A stretch of 64,000 nt of DNA from Phycisphaeraceae bacterium (GTDB lineage Bacteria > Planctomycetota > Phycisphaerae > Phycisphaerales > UBA1924), in assembly GCA_015200025.1 (NCBI GenBank), contig CP054186.1:558001-622000 (forward strand), read 5' to 3'. Position numbers and translations under genes: made by a program. This document shows, one piece after another, positions 8,241 to 19,629 of this stretch. Below the pieces are notes generated by a model. It had not been told where the DNA came from. It saw only the letters and a list, made by a program, of their open reading frames with translations, and ran no database searches. Numbering within the stretch: the first letter of the stretch is position 1; every line of letters starts with the position of its first letter.

Positions 8241-8615
8241 TCAGTTCGCCGTCACGCCACGTTCGTCTTCCCCGCACGGACGCGCGGGCACGATCGACGT
8301 GCCGCACAGCCCGATCACCTCGACGCCCAGCCCGCCCATCAGCATGGCCACCGTCCGGGTGACGGCGCCCACGCACTCGCGGGGGAGCGCCTGCCCGGGG
8401 CGTGTCATCAGTTCCGTCGGCAGTTCCACCCGGCGTCCACCGTCCACGTCCGCGAGCGAGAGGAACCAACGGTTCCACGCTTGCGACGCGTCGGGCTCGC
8501 ACCGCCACGACAACTCCGCCCGCCCACCCGCCACGATCTCCCGAAGCATCTCCGCCGTCGTTGTTTCCAAGAGCCAATCTCCTGAACGACCCGGGGGTCG
8601 TTCTTGCCACGTCAT
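8241..8615 (-). CDS. Hypothetical protein, 124 aa
   Basis: I choose the ATG at 8615 (MTWQERPPGRSGDWLLETTT) because upstream residues of the longer frame lie in lower-GC non-coding-looking DNA. No signal peptide. The body contains ELSWRCEPDASQAWNRWFLSL and a C-terminal hydrophobic run AMLMGGLGVEVIGLCGTSIV. No family is recognised. It is convergent with the winged-helix gene (24-base gap) and divergent from dnaK. Confidence 0.55.
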   Translation of the reverse strand: MTWQERPPGRSGDWLLETTTAEMLREIVAGGRAELSWRCEPDASQAWNRWFLSLADVDGGRRVELPTELMTRPGQALPRECVGAVTRTVAMLMGGLGVEVIGLCGTSIVPARPCGEDERGVTAN

Positions 8616-11031
<2,416 letters not shown>

Positions 11032-11038
11032 GCCCTCA

Positions 11039-11051
11039 CCCCCCCCCCCCC
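11039..11051 (+). repeat. C13 homopolymer after dnaK
   Basis: Thirteen consecutive C bases begin 8 bases after the dnaK stop codon. Non-coding. Such tracts slip during replication and sequencing, so the exact length may vary. Confidence 0.85.
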
Positions 11052-11063
11052 ACCGCTCCCCCC

Positions 11064-11094
11064 GCGCCCCCGGACTCCACCGGGGGCGCTTTCA
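11064..11094 (+). terminator. Rho-independent terminator of dnaK
   Basis: Perfect 10-bp stem (11064-11073 with 11080-11089), 6-base loop, then TTTCATT. It lies 33 bases after the dnaK stop. Confidence 0.85.
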
Positions 11095-11139
11095 TTCCCC
11101 ACCCCCAACCCCTCCCGCTCTCACCCGTCACACCCCGCC

Positions 11140-11946
11140 ATGCCCGCGCCCGACCTCACCCCCCTCGACCTCGCCCCGCCCCCGTACCCGCTCAGGGTAT
11201 TCCTGCACGCCGACCACGCCCGTCCCGAGGACCTCGCCGGCTCGGTCGCCCTGGTCATCGACAACCTCCGCGCATCGGTCACCATCACCGCCGCCCTCGC
11301 CCACGGCGCCCGCGCCGTCATCCCGACCCTGACCGTCGACGAAGCCCTCGCCCGCCGCGAGCGGCACCTCCGCGAACACCCGACGGACCCGCCGCTCTTG
11401 GGCGGCGAGCGCGGCGGCATCCTGATCCCCGGGTTCGACCTCGACAACTCTCCCCGCGCCTACACGCGCGACCGCGTCGACGGCCGGACGATCATCTTCA
11501 CCACCGCCAACGGCACCGCCGCCCTCCTCCGCGCCAAGGGCGCCTCCCTCGTGCTGATCGCCTCGCTCGTCAACCTGAGCGCCGTGGCGCAGGCCGTCGC
11601 CGACGATCCTCGCCCCGTCCGCATCATCGCCTGCGGCACGCGAGACGCCGTCGGGCTCGACGACGCCCTGCCCGCCGGCGCGCTGGCCGAGCGGCTCACG
11701 GCCCTGGGCCGAACGCCCGACCACGACGACGCCGCTCGCCTCGCGCGCCTCGCCTGGGACGCCGGGCGGCCCTCGCTCCTCGATCAAATGCGAGACTCCC
11801 GCGGGGGCCGGGGCCTCGCACGCCTCGGGCTCACCGACGACCTCGCGTTCTGTTCGGCGATCGATTCGCTCCCCGTCGTCCCCCGCTTCGACCCGGCCTC
11901 GGGCGCGATCACCTTACTCCCAGCGCCGCCGGGCACAACGCCCTGA
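11140..11946 (+). CDS. comB: 2-phosphosulfolactate phosphatase family protein (ComB-like)
   Basis: Protein of 268 aa. Family features: VALVIDNLRASVTITAAL (the VIDVLRATTT-type Mg-binding segment; the second Asp-Val is Asn here), LLGGERGGILIPGFDLDNSP (GExxG..xGFDxGNSP pattern), and RTIIFTTANGTAALLRAKGA (TTNGT motif). ComB dephosphorylates 2-phosphosulfolactate in coenzyme M synthesis in archaea; bacterial members are widespread and their physiological substrate is often uncertain. There is no other coenzyme M or sulfolactate gene nearby, so I assign the fold and family rather than the pathway. The 3' end overlaps the convergent rdgB-like gene by 38 bases. Confidence 0.85.
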   Translation: MPAPDLTPLDLAPPPYPLRVFLHADHARPEDLAGSVALVIDNLRASVTITAALAHGARAVIPTLTVDEALARRERHLREHPTDPPLLGGERGGILIPGFDLDNSPRAYTRDRVDGRTIIFTTANGTAALLRAKGASLVLIASLVNLSAVAQAVADDPRPVRIIACGTRDAVGLDDALPAGALAERLTALGRTPDHDDAARLARLAWDAGRPSLLDQMRDSRGGRGLARLGLTDDLAFCSAIDSLPVVPRFDPASGAITLLPAPPGTTP

Positions 11947-12589
11947 TCTGCGCCGCCATCGACCGCGCCGCGGCCCCGCGGTGGCTCAGCCGGTTCTTCT
12001 CCCCCGCCGCCAACTCCGCCGACGTGACGCGATGCTCGGGCCCCACGAGGAACAAGGGGTCGTACCCGAACCCGTTCACGCCCCGCGGCACCCCACCCGG
12101 CACCCCACCCGGCACCCCGATCCGCCCCTCGAACACCCCGCGCGAGACCGCCAACACGCCCGCCGGCGACGCCAGCACCATCACGCACACGAACCGCGCC
12201 CCTCGGCCCTCCGCCGGCACCCCCGACAGTTCGCGCATCACCCGCGCGTTGTTCGCCGCGTCCCGCTCCGCCCGCCCCATCCCGGCCTCTCGCCCGCCCG
12301 TGCAGTAATGGCTCGAGATCACCCCGGGCCTCCCGCCCAGGGCATCGACTTCGAGCCCCGAGTCGTCCGCCAACGCGGCCATCCCCGCCGCCCGCGCGTA
12401 GGCCAGCGCCTTGATCGTCGCGTTGACCTCGAACGTCGATCCCGTCTCCTCGGGCTCCGGTACCGCTCGCCCCGGGCACGCCTCGGCGAGCGAGATCACC
12501 GAGACCCCTCCGAGCCCCTCCGACGCGAAGATCGCGCGGACCTCTTCGACTTTGTGCGGGTTCCCGGTCCCCAGGACGATCGTCGGCAT
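11909..12589 (-). CDS. rdgB: RdgB/HAM1-type non-canonical purine NTP pyrophosphatase
   Basis: Protein of 226 aa that hydrolyses dITP, XTP and similar damaged purine nucleotides to monophosphates, protecting DNA. Motifs: VLGTGNPHKVEEV (substrate-binding start, usual TxNxxK), GSTFEVNATIKA, LADDSGLEVDALGGRPGV (metal-binding DSGL), NGFGYDPLF and KNRLSHRGAAA at the end. Between about residues 165 and 178 lies a short Gly-Val-Pro repeat (GVPGGVPGGVPRG) encoded by a 12-bp tandem repeat just before the FGYDP motif, an unusual insertion in this compact enzyme. The start ATG at 12589 is the only good one. Tail-to-tail overlap of 38 bases with comB. Confidence 0.93.
   Translation of the reverse strand: MPTIVLGTGNPHKVEEVRAIFASEGLGGVSVISLAEACPGRAVPEPEETGSTFEVNATIKALAYARAAGMAALADDSGLEVDALGGRPGVISSHYCTGGREAGMGRAERDAANNARVMRELSGVPAEGRGARFVCVMVLASPAGVLAVSRGVFEGRIGVPGGVPGGVPRGVNGFGYDPLFLVGPEHRVTSAELAAGEKNRLSHRGAAARSMAAQIRALCPAALGVR
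12087..12118 (-). repeat. 12-bp tandem repeat inside rdgB
   Basis: Nearly three copies of a ggcaccccaccc unit (plus-strand reading), encoding repeated Gly-Val-Pro-Gly in the RdgB protein directly ahead of its nucleotide-binding FGYDP loop. Confidence 0.75.
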
Positions 12590-12639
12590 CCCCCATTCTT
12601 CTCACGCCGACCCCCGCACGCCCGTGATACCGTCCGCGC

Positions 12640-13836
12640 ATGCCCACAACGCCCGAGGCCCCCGGCCCCCACCGCGACCGCGCGACCACCGCCCGACGCG
12701 CCGCCGACGCCCTCGACGCCGCCCGCCCACGCCTGGCCTCGCTCGCCGCCCTCGTCGGGTTCGACGGGTTCATCGATTCGATCGTCCACATGGTCGACGT
12801 CCGCCACGACATGTCGCCCACGGGCTACACCCGCCTCTCCACCATCCCCGACTTCGCCCGGCGTTGCGCCGACGCCGCGGGCAAAAGCACGAACATCGAG
12901 CAGGTGCTCCTCGACGAGCGGTTCGGGGGCAACGGGCCCCTGATGGCCGGCGCCCTGGGCGCCCTGGGCGTCCCCGTCGATTTCGTCGGCGCCGTCGCCT
13001 CGCCCGACCACCCGGGGCACGTCCACCCGGTCTTCCGCGCCTTCGCGGAGCGGTGCCGTCGAGTCGTCCCCGTCGCCCCGCCCTCGCACACGCTCTGCCT
13101 GGAGTTCGACGACGGGAAGCTGATGTTCAACAACACCGCGAGCGTCCAGGCCGTCACCTGGGACACCGCCGCCCGCGCCGCCGGCCCCGGCGTGCTCGAG
13201 TCCCTCGCCCGCGACGCCGACCTGATCGGCGTGGTGAACTGGTCGCTGATGGGCGGGGTGCCGGGGATCTTCCGCGCCCTCTGCGAGCGGCTCGCCGCCG
13301 CGCCGTCGCGGCCCGGACAGCGGATCTACATCGACCTCTCCGACCCGGCCAAGCGGACCGACCTCGACCTGGCCGAGTGCCTGGGCGACCTTACATCCCT
13401 CAGCGCCGCCCGCCCGCTGACGCTCGGGCTCAACCTCGCCGAGTCGCAACGGATCTCCCGCGTCGCCGGCGCGGGCGCGTACCAGCGCGGGCAGGGGCCC
13501 GACGACATCATCGACGCCGCGTCGCGCCTGCGCGAGCGGCTCGGGCTCGACACGGTCGTCATCCACCCGCGCGAGGGCGCCGCCGCCGCCGACCCCTCGG
13601 GCGCCGCGTGGTTCTCCGGCCCGTTCACCCCGACGCCCGCCCTCTCCACCGGCGCGGGCGATCATTTCAACGCGGGCTTCGCGCTGGCCCGCGCGCTGGG
13701 CCTCCCGCTGCCCGAGTCCCTCGCCGCCGCCACCGCCGTCTCGGGGGCGTACGTCCGCGACGCGCAGAGCCCCACGCTCGACCGCCTCACCGCGTTCCTC
13801 CGCGACCTGCCCGAATGCCACGCCGCGGCCCCCTAA
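12640..13836 (+). CDS. PfkB/ribokinase-family sugar kinase
   Basis: Protein of 398 aa, longer than typical members (about 300-330) owing to an N-terminal extension and insertions. Signature 2 of the family is visible as PALSTGAGDHFNAGFALARA near residue 335, containing the GAGD anion hole and the catalytic Asp. The glycine motif near residue 90 reads FGGNGPLMAGALGALGVPVD. Early GFDGFIDSIVHMVD supplies the sugar-contacting Asp. Such kinases phosphorylate sugars or nucleosides; the substrate is not deducible. It is 8 bases upstream of the ALDH7-type gene, and rpiA follows, suggesting a carbon-metabolism operon of three plus-strand genes. Confidence 0.85.
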   Translation: MPTTPEAPGPHRDRATTARRAADALDAARPRLASLAALVGFDGFIDSIVHMVDVRHDMSPTGYTRLSTIPDFARRCADAAGKSTNIEQVLLDERFGGNGPLMAGALGALGVPVDFVGAVASPDHPGHVHPVFRAFAERCRRVVPVAPPSHTLCLEFDDGKLMFNNTASVQAVTWDTAARAAGPGVLESLARDADLIGVVNWSLMGGVPGIFRALCERLAAAPSRPGQRIYIDLSDPAKRTDLDLAECLGDLTSLSAARPLTLGLNLAESQRISRVAGAGAYQRGQGPDDIIDAASRLRERLGLDTVVIHPREGAAAADPSGAAWFSGPFTPTPALSTGAGDHFNAGFALARALGLPLPESLAAATAVSGAYVRDAQSPTLDRLTAFLRDLPECHAAAP

Positions 13837-13844
13837 AGTCGCCC

Positions 13845-15425
13845 ATGAGCACCGCCACGCACGATGTCCCCGCCCTCGCCCGCGCCCTGGGCATCCACGA
13901 CCACCCGCGGCTGGTCATGAACCCGCCGCACCCCGAGGGCCTCTCGCCCGACGGCACGCTCGCCGTCTCCGCCAACCCCGCCACGGGCGAGCCCATCGCC
14001 GCCGTCCGCACCGAGACCCGCGACTCCCTCGACGCGACCCTCGGCAGAGCCCACCGGGCCTTCCTCGCCTGGCGAAACGTCCCCGCGCCGACCCGCGGGC
14101 TGGTCGTCCGCGCCATCGCCGACGAGTTCCGCAGGCTCAAGGAGCCGCTGGGCCGCCTCGTCTCGCTCGAGGTCGGCAAGATCCTGCAGGAGGGCCTGGG
14201 CGAGGTGCAGGAGACCATCGACATCGCCGACTACGCCGTCGGGCTCTCGCGCCAGCTCCCGGGCCTGACCCTGCCCTCCGAGCGCCCCGAGCACCGGCTC
14301 ATCGAACAATGGCACCCGCTCGGACCCATCGGCGTGATCACCGCCTTCAACTTCCCCAACGCCGTCTGGGGGTGGAACGCCATGCTCGCCGCGGTCTGCG
14401 GCGACACCACCGTCTGGAAACCCAGCCTCTTCGCCCCGCTCACCGCCCTGGCCACCAACCACATCGCCCAGCGCGTCGCCTCCTCAATGGGCCACGACGA
14501 CCTCTTCACGCTCGCCGTCGGGCCCGACGACACCGTCGCCAAGCCCCTCGTCGACGACAAACGACTGCCGCTCATCAGCGCCACCGGCTCGTGCCGCATG
14601 GGGCGCCTCGTGGGCGAGGCCGTCGCGCGCCGCCTCGGACGCTGCCTGCTCGAACTGGGCGGGAATAACGCCGCGATCATCGACGCGAGCGCGGACCTGG
14701 ACCTCGCCGTCCCGGCCGTGGTCTTCGGCGCCGTGGGCACCGCCGGGCAGCGTTGCACCACCACGCGCCGCCTGATCGTCCACGAATCCCTCGCCGACGA
14801 GGTCACCCGTCGCCTCGTCAAGGCGTACGCGACCATCCGCATCGGCGACCCGCTCGCCGAGGGGACCCTCGTGGGCCCGTTGATCTCCGACGCCGCCGTC
14901 CGGGCTTTCCTCGCCGCCGTCGAGGCCGCCAAAGCCCAGGGCGGTCGCCTGCTCTGCGGCGGGACGGTCGCCCGCGTCCCCGGGCTCGAGCGGGGCCGGT
15001 TTGTCACCCCGGCGATCATCCGCGCCCCGTCCGAGAACCGCCTCCCCATCGCGCACGAGGAAACCTTCGCCCCCATCTTGTACGTGTTCACCACCCGAAC
15101 GCTCGATGAAGCGATCGTCATGAACAACAGCGCCGACCAGGGGCTCTCCTCCGCCATCTTCACCGACTCGCTCCGCAACGCCGAACGCTTCCTCGCCCCC
15201 GCCGGGTCCGACTGCGGCATCGCCAACGTCAACGCCGGGACCTCGGGCGCCGAGATCGGGGGCGCCTTCGGCGGCGAGAAAGACACCGGGGGCGGGCGCG
15301 AATCGGGGTCCGATTCCTGGAAGGCCTACATGCGGCGTCAGACCTGCACCATCAACCACGGGTCCGCCGTCCGCCTCGCGCAGGGCATAACCTTCGAGCG
15401 GAGAGACGAACACCCGCAAGGGTGA
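13845..15425 (+). CDS. ALDH7-type aldehyde dehydrogenase (aminoadipate-semialdehyde dehydrogenase-like)
   Basis: Protein of 526 aa from the ATG at 13845. It oxidises an aldehyde to an acid with NAD(P). The run of motifs is that of the ALDH7/antiquitin group: GPIGVITAFNFPNAVWGWN, LGRCLLELGGNNAAI (catalytic Glu), GTAGQRCTTTRRLI (nucleophile Cys), AHEETFAPILYVF and the near-invariant tail GAEIGGAFGGEKDTGGGRES followed by GSDSWKAYMRRQTCTIN. Members act on alpha-aminoadipic semialdehyde/piperideine-6-carboxylate in lysine breakdown or on betaine aldehyde. No other lysine-catabolic gene is near, so the pathway is uncertain although the subfamily is clear. Probably co-transcribed with the PfkB kinase. 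Confidence 0.93.
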   Translation: MSTATHDVPALARALGIHDHPRLVMNPPHPEGLSPDGTLAVSANPATGEPIAAVRTETRDSLDATLGRAHRAFLAWRNVPAPTRGLVVRAIADEFRRLKEPLGRLVSLEVGKILQEGLGEVQETIDIADYAVGLSRQLPGLTLPSERPEHRLIEQWHPLGPIGVITAFNFPNAVWGWNAMLAAVCGDTTVWKPSLFAPLTALATNHIAQRVASSMGHDDLFTLAVGPDDTVAKPLVDDKRLPLISATGSCRMGRLVGEAVARRLGRCLLELGGNNAAIIDASADLDLAVPAVVFGAVGTAGQRCTTTRRLIVHESLADEVTRRLVKAYATIRIGDPLAEGTLVGPLISDAAVRAFLAAVEAAKAQGGRLLCGGTVARVPGLERGRFVTPAIIRAPSENRLPIAHEETFAPILYVFTTRTLDEAIVMNNSADQGLSSAIFTDSLRNAERFLAPAGSDCGIANVNAGTSGAEIGGAFGGEKDTGGGRESGSDSWKAYMRRQTCTINHGSAVRLAQGITFERRDEHPQG

Positions 15426-15446
15426 TCGCAGGGAGTTGTCCATCGC

Positions 15447-16184
15447 ATGTGCCTGGTCGAACCGAGGGATACCACCGTGACCGAACCCCATGCCCAGGAA
15501 CGTGACCTGCTCGCCGAGGCCGCCGTCGCCGAGATCCAGTCCGGCATGATCGTCGGGCTCGGCACCGGGCGGACCGCCGCCCGCGCCATCCTCGCCCTCG
15601 CACGCCGCGTCCGCGACGAGGGGATCGCCATCCACTGCGTCCCCACCTCCCACGCCTCCGAGACCACCGCCCGCGCCTACCACCTCCCCATCATCGACTT
15701 CGCCATGATCGAACGCGTCGATTACCTCTTCGACGGTGCCGACGAGGTCGACCCCCGCCTCCGCATGATCAAGGGCAAGGGCGGCGCCCTCGTCCGTGAA
15801 CGCATCGTCGCCCACGCCTCCGAACGGAACGTCTTCATGGTCGGCGAGGACAAGCTCGTCGACCGCCTCGGCACCCGCTCCCCGCTCCCCATCGCCGTCC
15901 TCGCCTACGGCCTCGCCTCCGTCCGGCACCGCCTCGCCAACATCGGGCTCAACGGCGTCGTCCGACGCACCCTCGACGGACAGCTCTTCCTCACCGACAA
16001 CGGCTCCCTCATCATCGACGCCACCCTCGAAGACGGGCACGACATCGAGTCCCTCGCCCAGGAGCTCAACGCCATCCCCGGCGTCATCGACCACGGGCTC
16101 TTCCTCGAAGAGGCCGACGAGGTCCTCGTCGAGACCGCCGAGGGCGTCACCCGCATGGTCCCCACCTCCGTCCACTCCGCCTGA
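15447..16184 (+). CDS. rpiA: Ribose-5-phosphate isomerase A
   Basis: Interconverts ribose-5-phosphate and ribulose-5-phosphate in the pentose phosphate pathway. Family motifs: GMIVGLGTGRTAARAI (phosphate loop), VPTSHAS, FDGADEVDPRL (catalytic Asp pair region), KGKGGALVRERIVA (catalytic Glu and Lys). Length 245 aa from the ATG at 15447; a GTG at 15477, preceded by GAGGGAT, would give 235 aa, nearer the family norm, and may be the real start. It is 21 bases after the dehydrogenase stop, consistent with one transcript. Confidence 0.95.
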   Translation: MCLVEPRDTTVTEPHAQERDLLAEAAVAEIQSGMIVGLGTGRTAARAILALARRVRDEGIAIHCVPTSHASETTARAYHLPIIDFAMIERVDYLFDGADEVDPRLRMIKGKGGALVRERIVAHASERNVFMVGEDKLVDRLGTRSPLPIAVLAYGLASVRHRLANIGLNGVVRRTLDGQLFLTDNGSLIIDATLEDGHDIESLAQELNAIPGVIDHGLFLEEADEVLVETAEGVTRMVPTSVHSA

Positions 16185-16216
16185 CCCGCGACGACCCGTG
16201 GCCGATCGACCTTCGG

Positions 16217-16753
16217 CTACACCGCCCCGAGCGCCCCCACGCGCCGAACCCGCTCCAACCCCGCCGCGTCGGCCTCGGCCCTGAGTGACGCCACCGACCG
16301 CCCCGACCCGGGGACCACCACGCCCGACGCCACCTCGTCCAGCGGGGCCAGCACGAACAGCCTCGACGCCAGCCCCGGGTGAGGCACGCGCAACCCGTCC
16401 TCGTCGATCACCGCGTCCCCGAACATCAGCAGGTCCAGGTCGAGCCGCCGGGGCCCCCACCGCTCCTCCCTCATCCGGTCCCGACCCGCCGAGCGTTCCA
16501 CCGCCATCATCACCCCCAGCAGCGCCCGAGCCGAGAGCCGAGTGCTCACCCGCGCCGCCGCGTTGAAATACATCCCCTGCGCCACCGGGCCCACGGGCGA
16601 AGTCTCCCACACCCCCGACACCGCCTCGACCACCACACCGTCGACGTCGGCCAGCCCATCCACCCCCGCGCGCAGCGCCGCGCCGCGATCACCCACGTTC
16701 CCGCCCAACCCGACCCACGCCGTCACCCACGCGTTCGCGGGGCCGCCGCTCAT
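16217..16753 (-). CDS. folK: 2-amino-4-hydroxy-6-hydroxymethyldihydropteridine diphosphokinase (HPPK)
   Basis: Transfers pyrophosphate from ATP to the pterin in folate biosynthesis. Start at ATG 16753, whose ATGA overlaps the stop of the upstream permease by 4 bases (translational coupling). 178 aa. Motifs: WVGLGGNVGDRGAALRAGV, VSGVWETSPVGPVAQGMYFN, ERWGPRRLDLDLLMFGDAV (RDxDxDxL-type Mg site, here RRLDLDLL) and VPHPGLASRLFVLAPL. All characteristic HPPK elements are present. The coupling to an amino-acid permease is unusual but not informative; other fol genes are absent. Confidence 0.94.
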   Translation of the reverse strand: MSGGPANAWVTAWVGLGGNVGDRGAALRAGVDGLADVDGVVVEAVSGVWETSPVGPVAQGMYFNAAARVSTRLSARALLGVMMAVERSAGRDRMREERWGPRRLDLDLLMFGDAVIDEDGLRVPHPGLASRLFVLAPLDEVASGVVVPGSGRSVASLRAEADAAGLERVRRVGALGAV

Positions 16754-18162
16754 CGCCCCACCGCCGATCCGCCCACCGCACGCCGCCACACCCAGTACGC
16801 CGGCGCCCCCGCCGCCAGCACCCCGAGCCACACCATGTTCTCCCGAGGCGACTCCATCACCCCCAACACCGTCATCACCAGCGCCGACAGCACGAACACC
16901 CCGGGCACCACCGGGTACCCCGGGCACCGGAACGGCCTGACCTCGCCGGGCCTCCGGGCACGCAGCACGAACAACGCCGCGCCCCCGAGCCCGTAGAAAA
17001 TCCACATCGTGAACACGAACCCGCCCGCCAGGCTCCCGAAATCACCCACCGCCCACAGCGCCGTCAACGACAGCCCCAGCTGCGCCCACAGCGCCGCCGC
17101 CGGCGTCTCGAACCTCGGGTGAACCCGCCCGAGCCACGAGAACAGCAGCCCGTCCCGCGACTGCGCGAAACTCACGCGGCCACCCGTCATGATCGACCCG
17201 TGCGTCGAGCCCAGCGTCGAGACCACGATCACCAGCGCCACCGCCGCCGCCCCGCCCGACCCCAGCAACGCCCCCGCCACCGCCGGCGCCACGCTCTCGA
17301 GCGCCGCCATCTCGCCCAGCGGCACGATCGTCATGTACGCCCAGTTCACCAGCAGGTACAGCCCCATCACCCCCACCGTCCCCGCGATGTACGCCCTCGC
17401 CAGCTTCTTCCCCGGATCCTTGATCTCCCCCGCGATCGCCCCCACGTCGCTCCACCCGTCGTACGTCCACAGCACCGCCGTCATCACCGGCAGCACCCAC
17501 CCCCACCCCACCATCCCCGCCCCCGCCGATCCAACGGCCGAACCCTCGCCCCACGAGCCCTCGACCCGGCCCGACATCAGCCCCCACACCGTCAGCACCA
17601 CGATCGACGCCAGCGCCAGCACCTTGAGCGACGTGAGCACACCCGCCACCCCGGTCCCGAGCTTGACCCCGCGCACGTTCACGAACGTCAGCACCACCAG
17701 CACACCCGACGTCACCACCTTGGGGTCCCAGGGGGTCCCGAGCACGGCGTTGACACGCTCCCCGAGCGTCCCGAGCGCGACGTTGATGTTCTCCCCCAGC
17801 ACGATGGCGATCCCCGCCGCCGCCAGCGGCTTGCTGATCAGCATGTACGTCCACCCGAACACGAACGCCAGGCACGGGCCCGCCCGCCCGTACCCCTCGC
17901 GCAGGAAGACATACACCCCGCCCGACCTCGGGTACATCGACGCCAGCTCCGCGTACGTCATCGCCCCCGCGAGGCTCACGAGCCCCCCCACCACCCACAC
18001 CCCCATCACCACCCACGGCTCGCCCACCTGCCGCGCGATCTCCGGCGGGGTCCGGAAAATCCCGCTCCCGATCATGATCCCCACCATCACCGCCGTCGCG
18101 CCCCAGAACCCCACCGCCCGCGGCAACTCCCCTTGAACAACCTCCGCCTTCGTGTCATTCAC
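16750..18162 (-). CDS. APC-family amino acid permease
   Basis: Inner-membrane protein of 470 aa with about 12 hydrophobic segments. The N-terminal GFWGATAVMVGIMIGSGIFRTP is the TM1 unwound GSGIF motif that binds the substrate backbone in the amino acid-polyamine-organocation superfamily, and GAMTYAELASMYPRSGGVYVF is the conserved TM2/loop region of LAT-like and YkfD-like members. It therefore imports or exchanges amino acids by proton or sodium coupling; specificity cannot be assigned. Its stop overlaps the folK start by 4 bases. ATG at 18162. Confidence 0.92.
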   Translation of the reverse strand: MNDTKAEVVQGELPRAVGFWGATAVMVGIMIGSGIFRTPPEIARQVGEPWVVMGVWVVGGLVSLAGAMTYAELASMYPRSGGVYVFLREGYGRAGPCLAFVFGWTYMLISKPLAAAGIAIVLGENINVALGTLGERVNAVLGTPWDPKVVTSGVLVVLTFVNVRGVKLGTGVAGVLTSLKVLALASIVVLTVWGLMSGRVEGSWGEGSAVGSAGAGMVGWGWVLPVMTAVLWTYDGWSDVGAIAGEIKDPGKKLARAYIAGTVGVMGLYLLVNWAYMTIVPLGEMAALESVAPAVAGALLGSGGAAAVALVIVVSTLGSTHGSIMTGGRVSFAQSRDGLLFSWLGRVHPRFETPAAALWAQLGLSLTALWAVGDFGSLAGGFVFTMWIFYGLGGAALFVLRARRPGEVRPFRCPGYPVVPGVFVLSALVMTVLGVMESPRENMVWLGVLAAGAPAYWVWRRAVGGSAVGR

Positions 18163-18359
18163 GCGACAAGCCTACCCCCCACGCCCCCGCGCCGCTTCCC
18201 CCGACACACCGCCTGTGCCCAACGCGAAGCGGGCCCGGCCGCCGCGCGGGGATGGCCCCGCCCGGACACCGGGCACCGCCTCGACCACCTGATTCTGACG
18301 CTCGCCACCGGCGCCCGCACCCGCCGACCCGCGGTCCACCGACCGCGATCACACGTTCC

Positions 18360-18830
18360 TTAGTTGCTCGTCCGGGACGCCGCCAGCCACGGGGGGGTCG
18401 GCGCCTGCGCCGTGACGTTCACCACCGGCGCCGCCGACGCCGAGCGGGCGATCCGCAGCTTCGGCTCGACCTCGCTGACGCCCTCCTCGCCCTTGGCCGC
18501 CGCCGGGCCCACCTTGCACTGCCCCACGAACGACGCCCCCTCCGCGACCACCAGCGCCGCGGCCACGATGTCCCCGCGGACCTTCGCCTTCGCCGTCAGG
18601 CTCAGTCGCTCCCGCGCCATCACGTCACCCTCCACGATCCCCTCCACCATCACGCTCTTGGCCTCGATCGACGCCTTGCACGACGCGCCGTCCGCGATGT
18701 GGATCTCGCCCTGCGACACGATCCGGCCCTCGAACGAGCCCAAGATCTTGCAGGAGTTATCGAACGCCATCTCGCCCTTGAACCGGGCATCCCGACCGAT
18801 GATCGTCACGTGCGTTTCGTCGCTGGGCAT
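18360..18830 (-). CDS. Bactofilin family cytoskeletal protein
   Basis: Protein of 156 aa from the ATG at 18830. The core (residues about 8-110) is the right-handed beta-helix of bactofilins (CcmA/DUF583): HVTIIGRDARFKGEMAFDNS, then repeated short strands such as GEIHIADGASCKASIEAKSV and GIVEGDVMARERLSLTAKAK. Bactofilins polymerise without nucleotide and localise cell-shape, stalk or chromosome factors. The C-terminal 45 residues are disordered (APTPPWLAASRTSN). No M23 peptidase partner, often paired with bactofilin, is adjacent. Confidence 0.92.
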   Translation of the reverse strand: MPSDETHVTIIGRDARFKGEMAFDNSCKILGSFEGRIVSQGEIHIADGASCKASIEAKSVMVEGIVEGDVMARERLSLTAKAKVRGDIVAAALVVAEGASFVGQCKVGPAAAKGEEGVSEVEPKLRIARSASAAPVVNVTAQAPTPPWLAASRTSN

Positions 18831-19095
18831 AAGGCTCCGCCTTCCGTTGTTACCATCCTCGCCCGGTCCGCGGCCGACGACATCCTGACGCCGGCCCTCT
18901 TCACGCCCGGGGCCCCCCGTTCTTCGGCACGCCCCCCCGGCGGACCCCACTTTCACCCCCCCTTCTTGCGCACCATAGCGCGGAATCCGCCCCCTCGCCG
19001 CGCACGAATCAACTCCGACACCATCCCGACGCCAAGCAGACCCCAACCGGCACCCCCCGTGACCCGCCCGCCGCCGCCGGACCCGACCAAACACC

Positions 19096-19629
19096 GTGAC
19101 CACCTACACCCTCCACCGTGAGCAGTTCATCCCGCTCCCCCGAGAGTTTGTCTTTCCGTTCTTCGCCGACGCGGGCAACCTCGAACGGATCACCCCGCCG
19201 TTCCTTCAATTCTCCATCCTGACCCCGCGCCCCATCGACATGCGGGCCGGCGCCCTCATCGATTACCGCATCCGCCTCCGCGGGCTGCCCATCCGCTGGC
19301 GGACCCTGATCTCGACATGGCAACCACCCTTCCGCTTCGTCGATGAGCAGGTTAAAGGGCCGTACCTCCTCTGGCGCCACGAGCACACCTTCGAGCCGGC
19401 CCCCGGCGGCACCCGCTGCACCGACCGCGTCGACTACCGCATCCCCGGCGGGCCCCTCGCCCCGATCCTCCACCGCCTGATCGTTCGGCGCGACCTCGAG
19501 CGCATTTTCGACTACCGCGCCCGCGCCCTCGCCGACGTGTTCGCTCAGGACCGCCCTGCCGACGCCGTCGTCAAGACCTCCGACCCGCACGAGGCGCACA
19601 CCCCGGGCCCCTCGGCCCCCGCGCCCTGA
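19096..19629 (+). CDS. SRPBCC (START-like) ligand-binding family protein
   Basis: Protein of 177 aa, GTG start. Residues 1-155 follow the polyketide-cyclase/START-like pattern of the YfcH-associated SRPBCC group: YTLHREQFIPLPREFVFPFF, ADAGNLERITPPFLQFSI, GALIDYRIRLRGLPIRWRT, PYLLWRHEHTFEPAPGGTRC and the amphipathic C-terminal helix DLERIFDYRARALADVF. The fold binds hydrophobic ligands; function unknown. The extra C-terminal tail (SDPHEAHTPGPSAPAP) overlaps the end of the convergent MFS gene by 85 bases. Divergent from the bactofilin gene. Confidence 0.85.
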   Translation: MTTYTLHREQFIPLPREFVFPFFADAGNLERITPPFLQFSILTPRPIDMRAGALIDYRIRLRGLPIRWRTLISTWQPPFRFVDEQVKGPYLLWRHEHTFEPAPGGTRCTDRVDYRIPGGPLAPILHRLIVRRDLERIFDYRARALADVFAQDRPADAVVKTSDPHEAHTPGPSAPAP

